DNA of 64,000 nucleotides from Bdellovibrionota bacterium (GCA_030584005.1 CP129486.1:995556-1059555), one strand, 5' to 3'; counted from the first letter of the stretch, positions 36,631 through 45,827 are shown. The notes: generated by a model not told the origin, from the letters alone. Translations and numbers: made by a program.

Positions 36631-39111
36631 ATGTTGAAACGTTTCTTTAAGCGACTTCTATTCATCGTCGCTTTTCTTGGCATGTGCAGCCTCGTGGCGG
36701 GAACCTTTGCGGGTGTGTGGGGTTACTTCTACATTACGAGAGATCTGCCACAGTTGAGCTCCGTTGAGGACTACAGACCCCCGGCGGTGACCTCTGTGTA
36801 TAGCGCCGACGGCACGCTGATTGCCGAGTTTTATACAGAGAAGCGCTACCCCGTGAGGCTGGCAGAGGTCCCCCTTCCCGTTCGTAATGCCTTTTCTAGC
36901 GGCCGAGGACGCGGCTTTTTATCAGCATCCAGGCATCGACCTTGTCAGCATCCTCAGAGCAATCAAGAAGAATCTAGAGACGGGCTCGATGCGACAGGGC
37001 GGATCGACCATTACCCAGCAGGTCGTTAAGAACCTGCTTCTCACCTCGGAGAGAAGTCTCAGGCGCAAGGCCAAGGAGGCCATACTCTCCTATCAGCTTG
37101 AGAAGCGGCTTAATAAGGATGGAATTTTCGAGTTGTACCTGAATCAGATCTTTTTTGGAAACGGCGCCTACGGAATTAAATCGGCTGCTCGCTCGTATTT
37201 TCATAAGGAGCTTGCTGAACTAACCCTTGCCGAAGCGGCGCTCCTGGCGGGACTGCCAAAGGCTCCTTCCAAATACTCGCCCCTCACCAACCTCCCGGCA
37301 GCCAAAAAGCGTCAGGGCTATGTGCTCGATCAGATGGTAAAGGCACAGTTCATAACGATTGAAGAGGCTGCGCAAGCGCTCGCTGAGGAGGTCAAAGTCT
37401 ACCCATTCAACGCGCAGAATGTTTATGCGGCGCCTTACTATGTGGGAGAGATTCGAAGGGTTTTCTATGAGCATGCGGCATGGCGCTCCTTGGACCTGGA
37501 TAGTGATGGCTTGATCATCCATACAGCGGTGGACTGAAAGCCACGGCGATGGCTGAACAGGCGCTGCAGAGGGGCCTGCGGGAAGTTTGACAAGCGGCGG
37601 GGATGGCGAGGTCCGCTGGCTCAGATAGGCGGAGCAGACAGAGAGCTGTTCCTTGACCGATTCAAGAACGAATCGGCAGTGTTCTGTACTATGATCAAGT
37701 TGTTCCGGCGCTTGTCGAACGCATAACCCCGCAAGGGATTCAGGTATTCACCGGAAGGCGCACTTTCTCTGTCTCAGCAAAGAGCCTGCAATGGGCCAAG
37801 AAAAAGATCGACAAGGAGGATGCGGTGCGTTGGATTGAACCTCTTTCTGCGATTCGCATAGGAGATGTGATTGAGGTGGCTATCCCCGCACCAGCGGACG
37901 CGCCGCCGGCTGGCCAAGAAGAGGGGCGCCGGGTAGTCGAAGATGGCGAGGGAGTTGAAGCCGTTCTTGATCAAACCCCGGAGGTACAGGGGTGCATCGT
38001 ATTGATCGATCCCTTGACCGGAAAGGTGCCGGTGGTGGTGGGAGGCTACGATTACCAACGAAACCAGTTTACCGTGTGACCCAGGCGTTGCGCCAGCCCG
38101 GTTCGGCATTCAAGCCGATAGTATATCTCGCCGCCATTGACGGCTTCGGCTATACACCGGCAACTATCGTGTATGACTCTCCATGCACCTTCAAAGTGGG
38201 TGATGAACTATGGTCTCCCGCCAACTTCGATGAGCACTTTTTAGGTCCGATTACCCTGCGCCTGGCCCTCGAGAAATCGCGAAACTTGGTATCAGCCGAC
38301 ATTGTGTCGCGCATAGGGGTTGAAGCGCCGATTCGCTATGCCCGGCTTTTAGGCATTCAGAGCAAGATGGGAAAGAATCTTTCGATCTCTCTGGGCAGCA
38401 GCGAGGTGACCATGTTGGAGCTTGCGCGCGCCTACGGCGTTCTGGCGAACCGAGGCATCCTATTCGACTCAACGTTCATCACAAAAATTTCAGGACGTGA
38501 CGGCAAACTGCTCTATGACTTTGAAAACGATCGAGTGAATCGCGCCCAGCAAGTCATCAAAGAGCAAAGCGCCTTTATTCTTTCGACCATGATGAAGGGA
38601 GTGGTCGAGCATGGCACGGGATATAGGGTCAAAGAGCTTGGCCGCCCGGTTGCAGGCAAGACGGGCACCTCGAACGATCAGATGGATACTTGGTTTGTTG
38701 GTTACACTCCGCACTGGGTAGCAGGAGTATGGGTAGGTTTCGATCAGAAGCGTAGTATCGGTGACAAAGAGACCGGCGGCCGGGTGGCGGCACCAATTTG
38801 GTTGGACTTTATGCGAAGCTTTTTGAAGTATGACGATCAGAGGGTCCTTGAACGGCTCAATGCGGAAGCGCAGGAGGAAGCGGCTCGGCTGGGGCTAGAA
38901 GCCGTGGCGGCGCAAGAGCTTCCTCCTGATGACTTTCCGATTCCAGAGGGAGTTGAACCAGCCTGGATAAATAAGCACAGCGGAACCCTGGTAGATGCAG
39001 GCCAGTCGGGGAGCGTCACTCGATTACTTTATTCCCGGCACTCAACCCGGAACCGGCGCCTCGGCCGGCGAGGGTAGTGCTGACTCTTATCTGGAATCGC
39101 CAGAGTTGTAG
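36631..39111 (+). pseudogene. mrcA: Class A penicillin-binding protein (PBP1A type), broken by six frameshifts
   Basis: Encodes a bifunctional peptidoglycan glycosyltransferase/transpeptidase in six or more reading-frame pieces. The N-terminal membrane anchor (LLFIVAFLGMCSLVAGTFAG) and start at 36631 are intact. The GT51 motifs follow (AAEDAAFYQHPGID, GGSTITQQVVKNLLL), then an OB-like insert, and the transpeptidase motifs RQPGSAFKPIVYL and GKTGTSNDQMDTWFVGYTP. Single-base shifts fall near 36893 (extra T), 37534 (lost C), 37584 (extra A), 37676 (lost base), 38071 (lost A) and 39017 (extra G); correcting them restores a continuous protein ending ADSYLESPEL at 39111. Most are in short homopolymers and the motifs are undamaged, so sequencing or assembly error is as likely as true decay. 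Confidence 0.85.
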
Positions 39112-39212
39112 AGCCTGCGCACACTTCATGCCGTATAAGTGGTTTCATAAAGGCATTTTGGAAACCAACTCTAGAGGTCATTCTTTACATGGTCGTCCAT
39201 GGCCGTTTAAAG

Positions 39213-39364
39213 ATCGCTCCAAGCTCGGCGCGGCTTAGAAGCTATTTAAAGAATAGCTTCTAGGGTGGCCACGGATGGCCGCCACCACGGCCGAACCTTC
39301 GGCCAGGTCGTGGAAGCGACGTTTTGATGGGGTACTCTGGGGCCTCAGCAATGCTTGGAGCGAT
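39213..39364. repeat. Structured intergenic element with outer inverted repeat
   Basis: ATCGCTCCAAG (39213-39223) and CTTGGAGCGAT (39354-39364) form an 11-bp inverted repeat. Nested inside are a perfect 11-bp hairpin (TAGAAGCTATT/AATAGCTTCTA, 39236-39262), a GGTGGC/GCCACC stem and a CCACGGCCGA/TCGGCC..CGTGG stem. The element fills most of the gap 39112-39411. It could be a structured RNA or a palindromic dispersed repeat; no known RNA family is recognised. Confidence 0.5.
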
Positions 39365-39411
39365 TTCAAAAATGACAAGAATGGCATTTTGAAACAATAT
39401 ATAGTCCGACG

Positions 39412-40151
39412 ATGGCTCGCGTGATTGGTTACCTGCTTGTCGATTTATTTCTGTGCCTCGCGCTCTTCGACCAGATTATTTGGGAGAGCCATCAGGCTAC
39501 GCTTCGTCCCTTCGCGCGCTGGGGCAGCGGTGGTGCTGTTTTTACCGCTTTGCTTGGACATGCTGCGATATGCATGGCGGTTCAGAGGTAACGCATCGCC
39601 GCGCATCTACCTGCGAAGTGCGATCATAGCGATGGGGGCAGACGGGTGCTGTTACTGCTCGCCATGGGCGAGTACAGCATATGGTGGTCGCTCGGTGTTG
39701 CAAGTGCATTGCAGTGCCTGTGCTTCACCAGTACGTTGCGAGCTCCTCCCCCCTCCCTTTTCATGACCTGGCTCGCTCCCGCCCTCCTTCTTTACGCCTT
39801 TTGCAGCCAGCAGAGCCTGCGTATCCATGAAGCGCTTCAGGGTTCAACGATTCCAGCCAATGCACGGCGGGGTTATGGCTTGGTGTGTGTGCCGTCTCTA
39901 TTCTGTTGTGGAAGGTGCTCAGCAGATCCAGCTTGGGCAGGCTCGGAAAGTACTCCGTAGTCTTACCGCCCGGCGTGATGCTGGGCTGGGTCTTGGCTGC
40001 CGCAGTGACGCATAGCGAGGTAGGAGGACTCTCGTTCTCATTCTCACACAATGTCACTACAAACGCTCTGCTTCTGGGTTCTGCTCCTTCGTTCGCTTCA
40101 ACCGACCGAACAGAGCTGGAGGACCCTTACAGAGACACTCACTTGGGCTGA
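39412..40151 (+). pseudogene. Polytopic membrane protein gene with three frameshifts
   Basis: Starting at ATG 39412 (ARVIGYLLVDLFLCLALFDQ), a membrane protein reads on only if the frame moves near 39535 (extra base around a T run), near 39635 (lost base by a G run) and near 39870 (lost base). The resulting pieces contain hydrophobic segments such as VVLFLPLCLDMLRYAW, RVLLLLAMGEYSIWWSLGVA and WLAPALLLYAFCSQQ, then VLPPGVMLGWVLAAAVTH. The last piece ends at a TGA that overlaps the ATG of the next gene by one base, a normal coupled junction, which supports a genuine single gene. Family is not recognised. As with the preceding gene, errors in the sequence are a serious alternative to decay. Confidence 0.6.
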
Positions 40152-40753
40152 TGTGGAGTGTTGCTCTATTGCTGGCGCTGCATGTCCTGTACGTCGGTAT
40201 CACACTTTGGCAGGTGCTGCCGGAGAGGAGGGCAGCGCCCTTCACATTATCGGATCGATTCGTGTTGTATCTGCTCACGGCCGAGGATCCGATTTTTTAC
40301 TTCCATGGTGGTGTTGATTACTTCCGGCTCAATGATGCAATTCGTCAGTATGTTGACGGTCCGGCAGATGGTCGTGGGGGCAGCACCATATCGATGCAAT
40401 TGGTCAAAGTGCTCAGGGGAGAGCATGATAGAACGCTGTCCCGAAAATACAGCCAGATCGTATCGGCCTTTCTCCTTGAGCTTGCTTGGAGGAAGAAAGA
40501 GATTTTAGATAGTTATCTGTCCGTGATTCCCTTCGCTCCCGGGGTGATCGGGATAGAAGCAGCGGCGCAAAAATTCTTTAGCACAACTCCAGCGGGTCTG
40601 AGTGACGAGCAAGCATTGATCCTTGTTTTATCGATCTTCGATCCAGGCTATTTCAATCCTGGATTATCCGAGATGCCGCCTGATATCCGGAGACGCGCAA
40701 TCATTATCAGATCTCGGGCGCAACGTTTCGAGAGCAAACTACATCCTAGGTAG
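40151..40753 (+). CDS. Monofunctional peptidoglycan glycosyltransferase-like protein (GT51)
   Basis: A 200-residue membrane-anchored protein resembling MtgA. A signal anchor (WSVALLLALHVLYVGITLWQ) precedes a GT51 domain with AEDPIFYFHGGVD, whose Glu corresponds to the catalytic base in the family motif EDxxFxxHxG, and GGSTISMQLVKVL. A third motif, RKKEILDSYLSVIPFAPGVIGIEAAAQKFF, matches the KxxILExYLN..G region but is divergent. It would polymerise lipid II into glycan chains without crosslinking. The start overlaps the stop of the upstream broken membrane-protein gene. Divergence in conserved motifs means activity is likely but not certain. Confidence 0.8.
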   Translation: MWSVALLLALHVLYVGITLWQVLPERRAAPFTLSDRFVLYLLTAEDPIFYFHGGVDYFRLNDAIRQYVDGPADGRGGSTISMQLVKVLRGEHDRTLSRKYSQIVSAFLLELAWRKKEILDSYLSVIPFAPGVIGIEAAAQKFFSTTPAGLSDEQALILVLSIFDPGYFNPGLSEMPPDIRRRAIIIRSRAQRFESKLHPR

Positions 40754-40867
40754 AAGTTGTTTAGGGGATGACAGCAGTAATTTTGTTGGGAGTTGCTCTT
40801 AAGCTTTGACAGCTTGAGATCTGATTGCTACGGTCGGCTGAAACATCCCCCTGAAAGGAGAAGCACC

Positions 40868-41266
40868 ATGAAACTATCAGAGAATCTCAGAGCAATTGCC
40901 GTGACCGCTGCTGTATCGTTCTTGGTTGGATCACCCGCATTGGCCCAAGAGTGCGACACCGATGCCCTTGGCGATTGCTTGTACAATTCAGGGGTTACCT
41001 GTCGGAACTCCCTGTCTGATTGCGAAGATAACTATGCTCCCGGTATGTCGGTCGCGGATATTCAGGAGCTGACCATCGCCCGCTGCTGCGCTATTACTGG
41101 CAACGCACAGCAGGCCCGCCAACGAGCTTGCTTTAAGATCGATGAGCGGAAACTGGCGGCAGCTCGACGTGTTGCTCCCCGTTCAGTGAAGCCGTTCTTG
41201 GCACAAGCGCGACGCGCATTGATCGAGACTCGCCAAGAGGGTTGTGATGCAGGATCATTAGGATAG
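40868..41266 (+). CDS. Small secreted cysteine-rich protein
   Basis: A 132-residue exported protein. The ATG at 40868 follows AAAGGAGAAG and opens a signal peptide cleaved after ALA (VTAAVSFLVGSPALA). The mature protein has eight Cys residues (EC, DC, TC, DC, RCC, AC, GC), enough for four disulfides, and a helical basic C-terminal half (RRVAPRSVKPFLAQARRAL). It is likely a periplasmic or extracellular protein stabilised by disulfides. No family is recognised. It is alone, followed by a 457-base hairpin-rich gap. Confidence 0.68.
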   Translation: MKLSENLRAIAVTAAVSFLVGSPALAQECDTDALGDCLYNSGVTCRNSLSDCEDNYAPGMSVADIQELTIARCCAITGNAQQARQRACFKIDERKLAAARRVAPRSVKPFLAQARRALIETRQEGCDAGSLG

Positions 41267-41342
41267 AAGTCGTTTTGTAAAGGGGCTCCTGCTGCTCCGT
41301 AGAAAACCTCGCTGTCCTGTTTGTGGATTCTCTTTATAGTCG

Positions 41343-41672
41343 GCCCTGAAAAACCCTCCTTGGTTTTTCAGGGCTGCTCCGAACGTAAGTTCACGACAAA
41401 GCTGTCGCGAACTTACGGGTCGCCCAAACGCCTACGGCGTTTGCGCCGACCATCCGGGCGTGCACGTTCTTGCTGCAAAGCCTTGCAAATCACGACAGCA
41501 CATTTCTTGAGAGAAATGTACCGTCATCACGGTCTTAGCTCCTTTTTCAGCAACGACTCTATACACACAAAGAACAGAACAGCGAGTCGACGCACTGTGC
41601 GTGTTCTACAAAGCAGGCTTCTGGCAGTTTATACGCGGCTGCAACCTCGGCCCGCAGGGAGGTGCAGCGGGC
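41343..41672. other. Dense array of hairpins between convergent genes
   Basis: At least six stems lie in 330 bases with no supportable gene. They include a perfect 13-bp stem GCCCTGAAAAACC/GGTTTTTCAGGGC (41343-41374), CGTAAGTTC with CGACA/TGTCG and GAACTTACG (41384-41417), AAACGCC/GGCGTTT inside GGTCG/CGACC (41418-41451), TGCAA/TTGCA (41473-41486), ACATTTCT/AGAAATGT (41500-41519) and GCCCGC/GCGGGC (41650-41672). None has a proper T tract. A structured non-coding RNA, a cluster of palindromic repeats or a compound terminator are all possible. Confidence 0.55.
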
Positions 41673-41723
41673 TTCGCTTCGCTCCAATTGCCTAGCCCGT
41701 TTTCAGGGCCACCATTGTTCAAA

Positions 41724-42401
41724 CTAACGCCCTTGGGTCACAAACACCTGCAGGTCTAAAATGGCATCCCCCTCACGGAGAGATTTCAATACCGATTCGC
41801 CGCTCAGCATATGACCAAATGCGCTGAAGTCTCCATCCATGCGGGCGTTTTCACTAAGCAGCAGGTGCACTCTCGTGGCGCTGGAGTGGCGTCTGTTGCT
41901 TTGCTGTGGTCGCGGATCGCGTGCCATGCTTAATGTGCCTACAAGATGTTTTCGATCACTGAACTCCGGGGGAAGGCTGTAACTAAACTTCGTTGACTCG
42001 GTCGTTGAGGGTTCACCAAACATCACCACATGGTTCGGAATAACTCGGTCAATCTTCTTCCCCCGAAAGAACCCCTGCTCGGCGAGATATTTAAAGTTTG
42101 CTACATGGTGGGGCGCCACATCGGGGAAGAGCGCAAACACCATCTCTCCTTTTGTGGTCTTAATGAGAGCGCTCTTTATCATGCGCACTTCCGCCATGCT
42201 CGGCATGCGAAATGGCAGCGGCGTCTCCGATTGAGCCCTGGCCTCGCCAACGCTTAAGAGGCACAAGACCAACGGGAGCCAAACCTGGATTGGCCAGAGA
42301 TGAGCGAGAAGCGGGATAAGCTCCCTGTAAAATAGCAGGCGGGGATGTGAGGGAGAGGCCTTAGAGACCCCTTGCTGCGTGTAAGCGTGGGTAGAAATCA
42401 T
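41724..42401 (-). CDS. Periplasmic cyclophilin-type peptidyl-prolyl isomerase
   Basis: A 225-residue exported foldase. A membrane-spanning signal region (WLPLVLCLLSVGEARA, residues 41-56) precedes a cyclophilin domain: ALIKTTKGEMVFALFPDVAPHHVANF, GFFRGKKIDRVIPNHVVMFG, LVGTLSMARDP and DGDFSAFGHMLSG. The catalytic-loop residues are altered from the classical RxxPxFxxQ pattern (DRVIPNHVVMFGEP), so activity may be lower. It probably acts on proteins in the periplasm. The gene stands alone on the minus strand, and its 3' end meets the hairpin array. Confidence 0.85.
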   Translation of the reverse strand: MISTHAYTQQGVSKASPSHPRLLFYRELIPLLAHLWPIQVWLPLVLCLLSVGEARAQSETPLPFRMPSMAEVRMIKSALIKTTKGEMVFALFPDVAPHHVANFKYLAEQGFFRGKKIDRVIPNHVVMFGEPSTTESTKFSYSLPPEFSDRKHLVGTLSMARDPRPQQSNRRHSSATRVHLLLSENARMDGDFSAFGHMLSGESVLKSLREGDAILDLQVFVTQGR

Positions 42402-42574
42402 TCGTGGTTACTATAGCGCACTTCTCAGCTGGCCTCCTCCCTTTCAGAATCGTCCCAAGTGCAAGGGGGTCCGATAGCTGTGTAGAGAGCACTCCAGCGC
42501 AATATTGCTGGCTAGACATTAGTGCAGCAGCAAAGATAGTCTATACTAGTAGCATTTTCGATGAGTTATTGCTT

Positions 42575-42610
42575 CTAGGGATATGCTGAATACGTTCAGC
42601 CTATCCCTAG
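42575..42610. repeat. 16-bp hairpin with one mismatch
   Basis: CTAGGGATATGCTGAA (42575-42590) pairs with TTCAGCCTATCCCTAG (42595-42610) at 15 of 16 positions around a TACG loop. It lies in the 449-base gap between the divergent cyclophilin and VWA genes, which otherwise holds no gene. Its right arm resembles sequences at 19944-19963 and 36463-36479. Confidence 0.55.
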
Positions 42611-42850
42611 CAACAGGCATCAGGGACGAACCAGACCTCCCCAGCGCTGCCCTTGGCATTTAGATGTCAGGGCAGGGGCGGATCATGCTCGATTCCCTGA
42701 CACCGTGGTAGCGCATACTCAAACAACGTATGTGCTCAGAGATTAGAAGATTTTGTATCCCAAGAGCTCCAAAGAGCACTTTTCACAAAAGTCCTCACGG
42801 CAGTGCGGGAAGAACGAGAGAGAAATGCGAGACGCTGGCTAGGACATTCA

Positions 42851-44977
42851 GTGATTCACAGGCTTGTCATATTGTTCACGCTGATACTGGCGCTTCTCCC
42901 CACCAGAGGCATTGGTGAGGAAGCGCAGAAGCTTAGCTCGGAACTTCCCTCGGAGTCAGTGGAGGCGGTACTCGTGCTGGATTCTTCGGGGAGTATGCGT
43001 TTGACGGACCCCAAGAAGCTGCGAGACGAAGGAACGAAACTGTTCACCCAGTTTCTGAAGCAAGGAGACAAACTTGCCATTGTAGCTTTTGCCGACACAG
43101 CCCGGGTGTTACGTCCGCTCTCCGAATATGATCCAGCACAACAGTCGGCAGTCCAGAGCAGCATTGAGCAGGTGGGGCAAGATGGCATCTATACGGACCT
43201 ATTATCCGGGGTAGAAGCTGCGGCGAAGATCTTAAGGGAGAGCACATCGCATGATGGAATGCGGGTGGTTGTGCTGCTCTCTGACGGAAAGATGGAACCT
43301 GCGCAGCAGTTTGGTACGGCCGATAGCCGCACTGATGTGCTCCTTAATGAGCTGCTCCCGGAGCTGAAGGCCGAAGGCATCAAGGTGCATACCCTTTATT
43401 TCAGTGAGATGGCCGATCAAGGACTCTTGCGCCAAATTGCCGTGGCCACTGAGGGAGTGAATCTGTTCGCGGCGACGGCCGAGACGATCCATCAGGCATT
43501 TGCCGATCTATTCCTGGCAGTGAAGAAACCGCAGGTGCTCCCCTTGACCAGTAAAGGCTTCAAAATCGACGGCGATGTGGAAGAGGCCACCTTCTACATC
43601 AGCAGAGATGGAAGCGGGGATATTTCGATTCGTTCTCCAACGGGAGTTGTCTATAACGCGGGAGCAGTAGCTCCAAATCTCAAGTGGTTCTCCGGTCAAA
43701 AGTTCGAGGTGGTTACTATACATGCTCCCGAGGTGGGGGATTGGGTGATTGATGGAGTGGCACAGAACGACGGATTCGCGACAGTGCTGACTAATTTAAA
43801 ACTTGCCAGCGATTTCCCGGCCACGATCTTTTCGGGCTCCGAGGCGCTCATTCAGGCGCGACTATTTGAGGCGGAGAAGCCGGTTGTATTACCGCGCATG
43901 TCGGGGAGCATCGCCTTTGGTTTCAGAATCTCTCCGACCGATCGTATCGCAGAGCCCATCGAGAAGGATTTTTTGGTTGATGACGGCACGAACGGCGATC
44001 TTGTGGCAAATGACGGCGTGTTCTCACGAAAAGTTACCGTATTTGAGGAGGGCGAGTATAAGCTAGTGGTGATAGCGCGCGCTCCCACGTTCGAGCGCAG
44101 CCAGCAGATCTCCTTCCGTGTGCGTCCCCGCATGGTGTCTTTGTCAATCACCAAGGAAGCAGTGCAGCCCCCTGCTCAGGCAGGAGAGGATGCGCATGGA
44201 AAGGAGCACGCAGGCGAACATAAGGAAGAGAGCCCTACGGGAGATAGTCCTAAGTTCCTAATCACCTTGAGCGAGGAGGCGAGCCAGCTGCAAAAAATCA
44301 ATCTCAAGCTGATTGCAGTGGATGCCGAGCGCCGCAAACTGATTCTGCCTACCTCTAAGGCGGATACGCGGGGGCTGCGCTACACGGCTCCCGTGGCGTT
44401 GCTGCCTGCTCCGGGACCATACGAGCTTCAGGCGCAGCTCACCGGGGAAGCCAAGCGCGGTAAGCCCGTAAAAGAGGAAAGTTTACCCCTCCACTACACC
44501 CATGAGGTTCATGGGGAAGCCCCTGAGGTAGCGATCGTACTCGAAGAGCCGGCCCAGGAGGAGGAGCAACCGGAACCCTCGATATTTCCCTATCTCCTTG
44601 GAATGACCCTTTTAATCCTGTTGGGCGCGGGGGCTGCATTCCTGCATGCCAAGAAGTCTAGTGCGCAAGGTGCTTCGGTGGTACCGGAAGCCGAGGCAAT
44701 CGATGACGTGCTGGAAGCGCTTAAGAAGCTCGAGGAAATAGCACAGAAGACCACTATCGACGCTGACGATCCGTTGATCGTTGATGAAAGTATTCAGCTG
44801 CAGATTCGAAAGGGAGATAGTCCGGCTATCTCGGGTGCGGTGACCTCTGCGGGTGCAGCTGCTGCCGAGGGGCAGCCTGCTGCACAAGCGCAAGGAGCTG
44901 CGGCTCCGGAAGGTGAGGCAGTGCCGCAGCCACAAGAAGAAAAACCGGCTGAGGGTGAGAGTGGCGCATCGAGCTGA
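42851..44977 (+). CDS. VWA-domain protein with signal peptide and C-terminal membrane segment
   Basis: A 708-residue envelope protein. A hydrophobic signal (VIHRLVILFTLILALLP) precedes a von Willebrand factor A domain with an intact metal-ion site: DSSGSM near residue 43, a Thr in QVGQDGIYTDLLSG and Asp in LLSDGKME. Beta-rich domains follow to about residue 580, and a single membrane segment (YLLGMTLLILLGAGAAFLHA) leads to an acidic cytoplasmic tail of about 120 residues. I chose the GTG at 42851, preceded by AGGA; a GTG at 42803 would add 16 charged residues. It likely binds a protein ligand in the periplasm. The next gene is a small coiled-coil membrane protein. Confidence 0.82.
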   Translation: MIHRLVILFTLILALLPTRGIGEEAQKLSSELPSESVEAVLVLDSSGSMRLTDPKKLRDEGTKLFTQFLKQGDKLAIVAFADTARVLRPLSEYDPAQQSAVQSSIEQVGQDGIYTDLLSGVEAAAKILRESTSHDGMRVVVLLSDGKMEPAQQFGTADSRTDVLLNELLPELKAEGIKVHTLYFSEMADQGLLRQIAVATEGVNLFAATAETIHQAFADLFLAVKKPQVLPLTSKGFKIDGDVEEATFYISRDGSGDISIRSPTGVVYNAGAVAPNLKWFSGQKFEVVTIHAPEVGDWVIDGVAQNDGFATVLTNLKLASDFPATIFSGSEALIQARLFEAEKPVVLPRMSGSIAFGFRISPTDRIAEPIEKDFLVDDGTNGDLVANDGVFSRKVTVFEEGEYKLVVIARAPTFERSQQISFRVRPRMVSLSITKEAVQPPAQAGEDAHGKEHAGEHKEESPTGDSPKFLITLSEEASQLQKINLKLIAVDAERRKLILPTSKADTRGLRYTAPVALLPAPGPYELQAQLTGEAKRGKPVKEESLPLHYTHEVHGEAPEVAIVLEEPAQEEEQPEPSIFPYLLGMTLLILLGAGAAFLHAKKSSAQGASVVPEAEAIDDVLEALKKLEEIAQKTTIDADDPLIVDESIQLQIRKGDSPAISGAVTSAGAAAAEGQPAAQAQGAAAPEGEAVPQPQEEKPAEGESGASS

Positions 44978-45049
44978 GAGGGGGAGACTCAGACACATAT
45001 TTTGTGGTGAAGCGGGCGATGGGTTCGCAGGACGAGGGATAGGGACGCG

Positions 45050-45691
45050 ATGGGATTAGCAGTGCTCATCATACTTGGAATTATCGAGGGAGCTGCCTTG
45101 GCGGCAGGGCTCTTCGTTCTGCTTAAGAAACAAGGTAGTGCTGCGGCCAGCGCCCTCCCGGGATTGCTCAAGGTGCAGACGGAACGCAAGGACTTGGCGG
45201 CCAAGTTTGATACCCTCTTTGGTGGGATGGTCGATGTCGGTTCGCTGCGCATTCGGATGAAGGAGCTGCGAGGGTTTCAGGAGTCCTTAAAAGCAGAGCG
45301 CGGACGAATCACGATTACGCAGGCAGAACTTGAAACCGTAGAGAACCGTCTGCGTGAGCTTGAGGAGATAGAGCGTGAACTGGAAGCGAGCGGCCTCGAG
45401 ACCAAAGAGGAGCTTACAATTCTCCGCCGCAAGGCGCAGGAGCTCGTTCAGCAGAACGAACAGCTCAAGTCGCAGATTGCAAGCTCTTCAGAGCAGATGG
45501 AGAAAGTCCTCAAAGATTTGGAGCTTTCCTCCGAAATGCAGGGGCAGATCGATGCGATGAAGGCCGAGCTTCTAGAGTGTGAGCAAAAGACGACGGAGTT
45601 AATGACGCTGATCGAGCAAGGCAATGAGCAGTACTTGATTATGAAGCGACGCTATGACGCGCTGGATATCGAGTATGCCCCAGCTGTATGA
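45050..45691 (+). CDS. Membrane-anchored coiled-coil protein; 3' end probably frameshifted
   Basis: As read, 213 residues: an N-terminal membrane segment (LAVLIILGIIEGAALAAGLFV) then a coiled coil from about residue 70 to 200 (for example ETVENRLRELEEIERELEAS). Reading frame ends at 45691 with DIEYAPAV. One C fewer in the CCCC run at 45678-45681 would instead continue as QLYEKFSEAEALASAAKG and stop at 45737, a more natural C-terminus. So a single-base insertion or consensus error is likely here. It follows the VWA gene by 72 bases and probably works with it at the inner membrane. No family recognised. Confidence 0.7.
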   Translation: MGLAVLIILGIIEGAALAAGLFVLLKKQGSAAASALPGLLKVQTERKDLAAKFDTLFGGMVDVGSLRIRMKELRGFQESLKAERGRITITQAELETVENRLRELEEIERELEASGLETKEELTILRRKAQELVQQNEQLKSQIASSSEQMEKVLKDLELSSEMQGQIDAMKAELLECEQKTTELMTLIEQGNEQYLIMKRRYDALDIEYAPAV

Positions 45692-45827
45692 GAAATTCTC
45701 CGAAGCCGAGGCGCTTGCCAGCGCAGCGAAGGGCTGATCGGCGTCGACCGCAAAGTTGGTACTGTATATGTTCTCCCCGCCAAGTGTAGGCGGGCCGCGT
45801 GCGGGTGCATGACGTGGAACTCATTCG

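Noticed and set aside
41321..41695. Open frame across the hairpin array
   Set aside because: The translation is rich in Arg, Ser and Cys with no domain, no ribosome binding site, and it runs straight through perfect stems, so the open frame is probably incidental.
41343..41720. CsrB/RsmZ-type sponge RNA on the minus strand
   Set aside because: A loop shows AAGGAGG, but only two ANGGA motifs occur in the region, far fewer than in known CsrA-sequestering RNAs.
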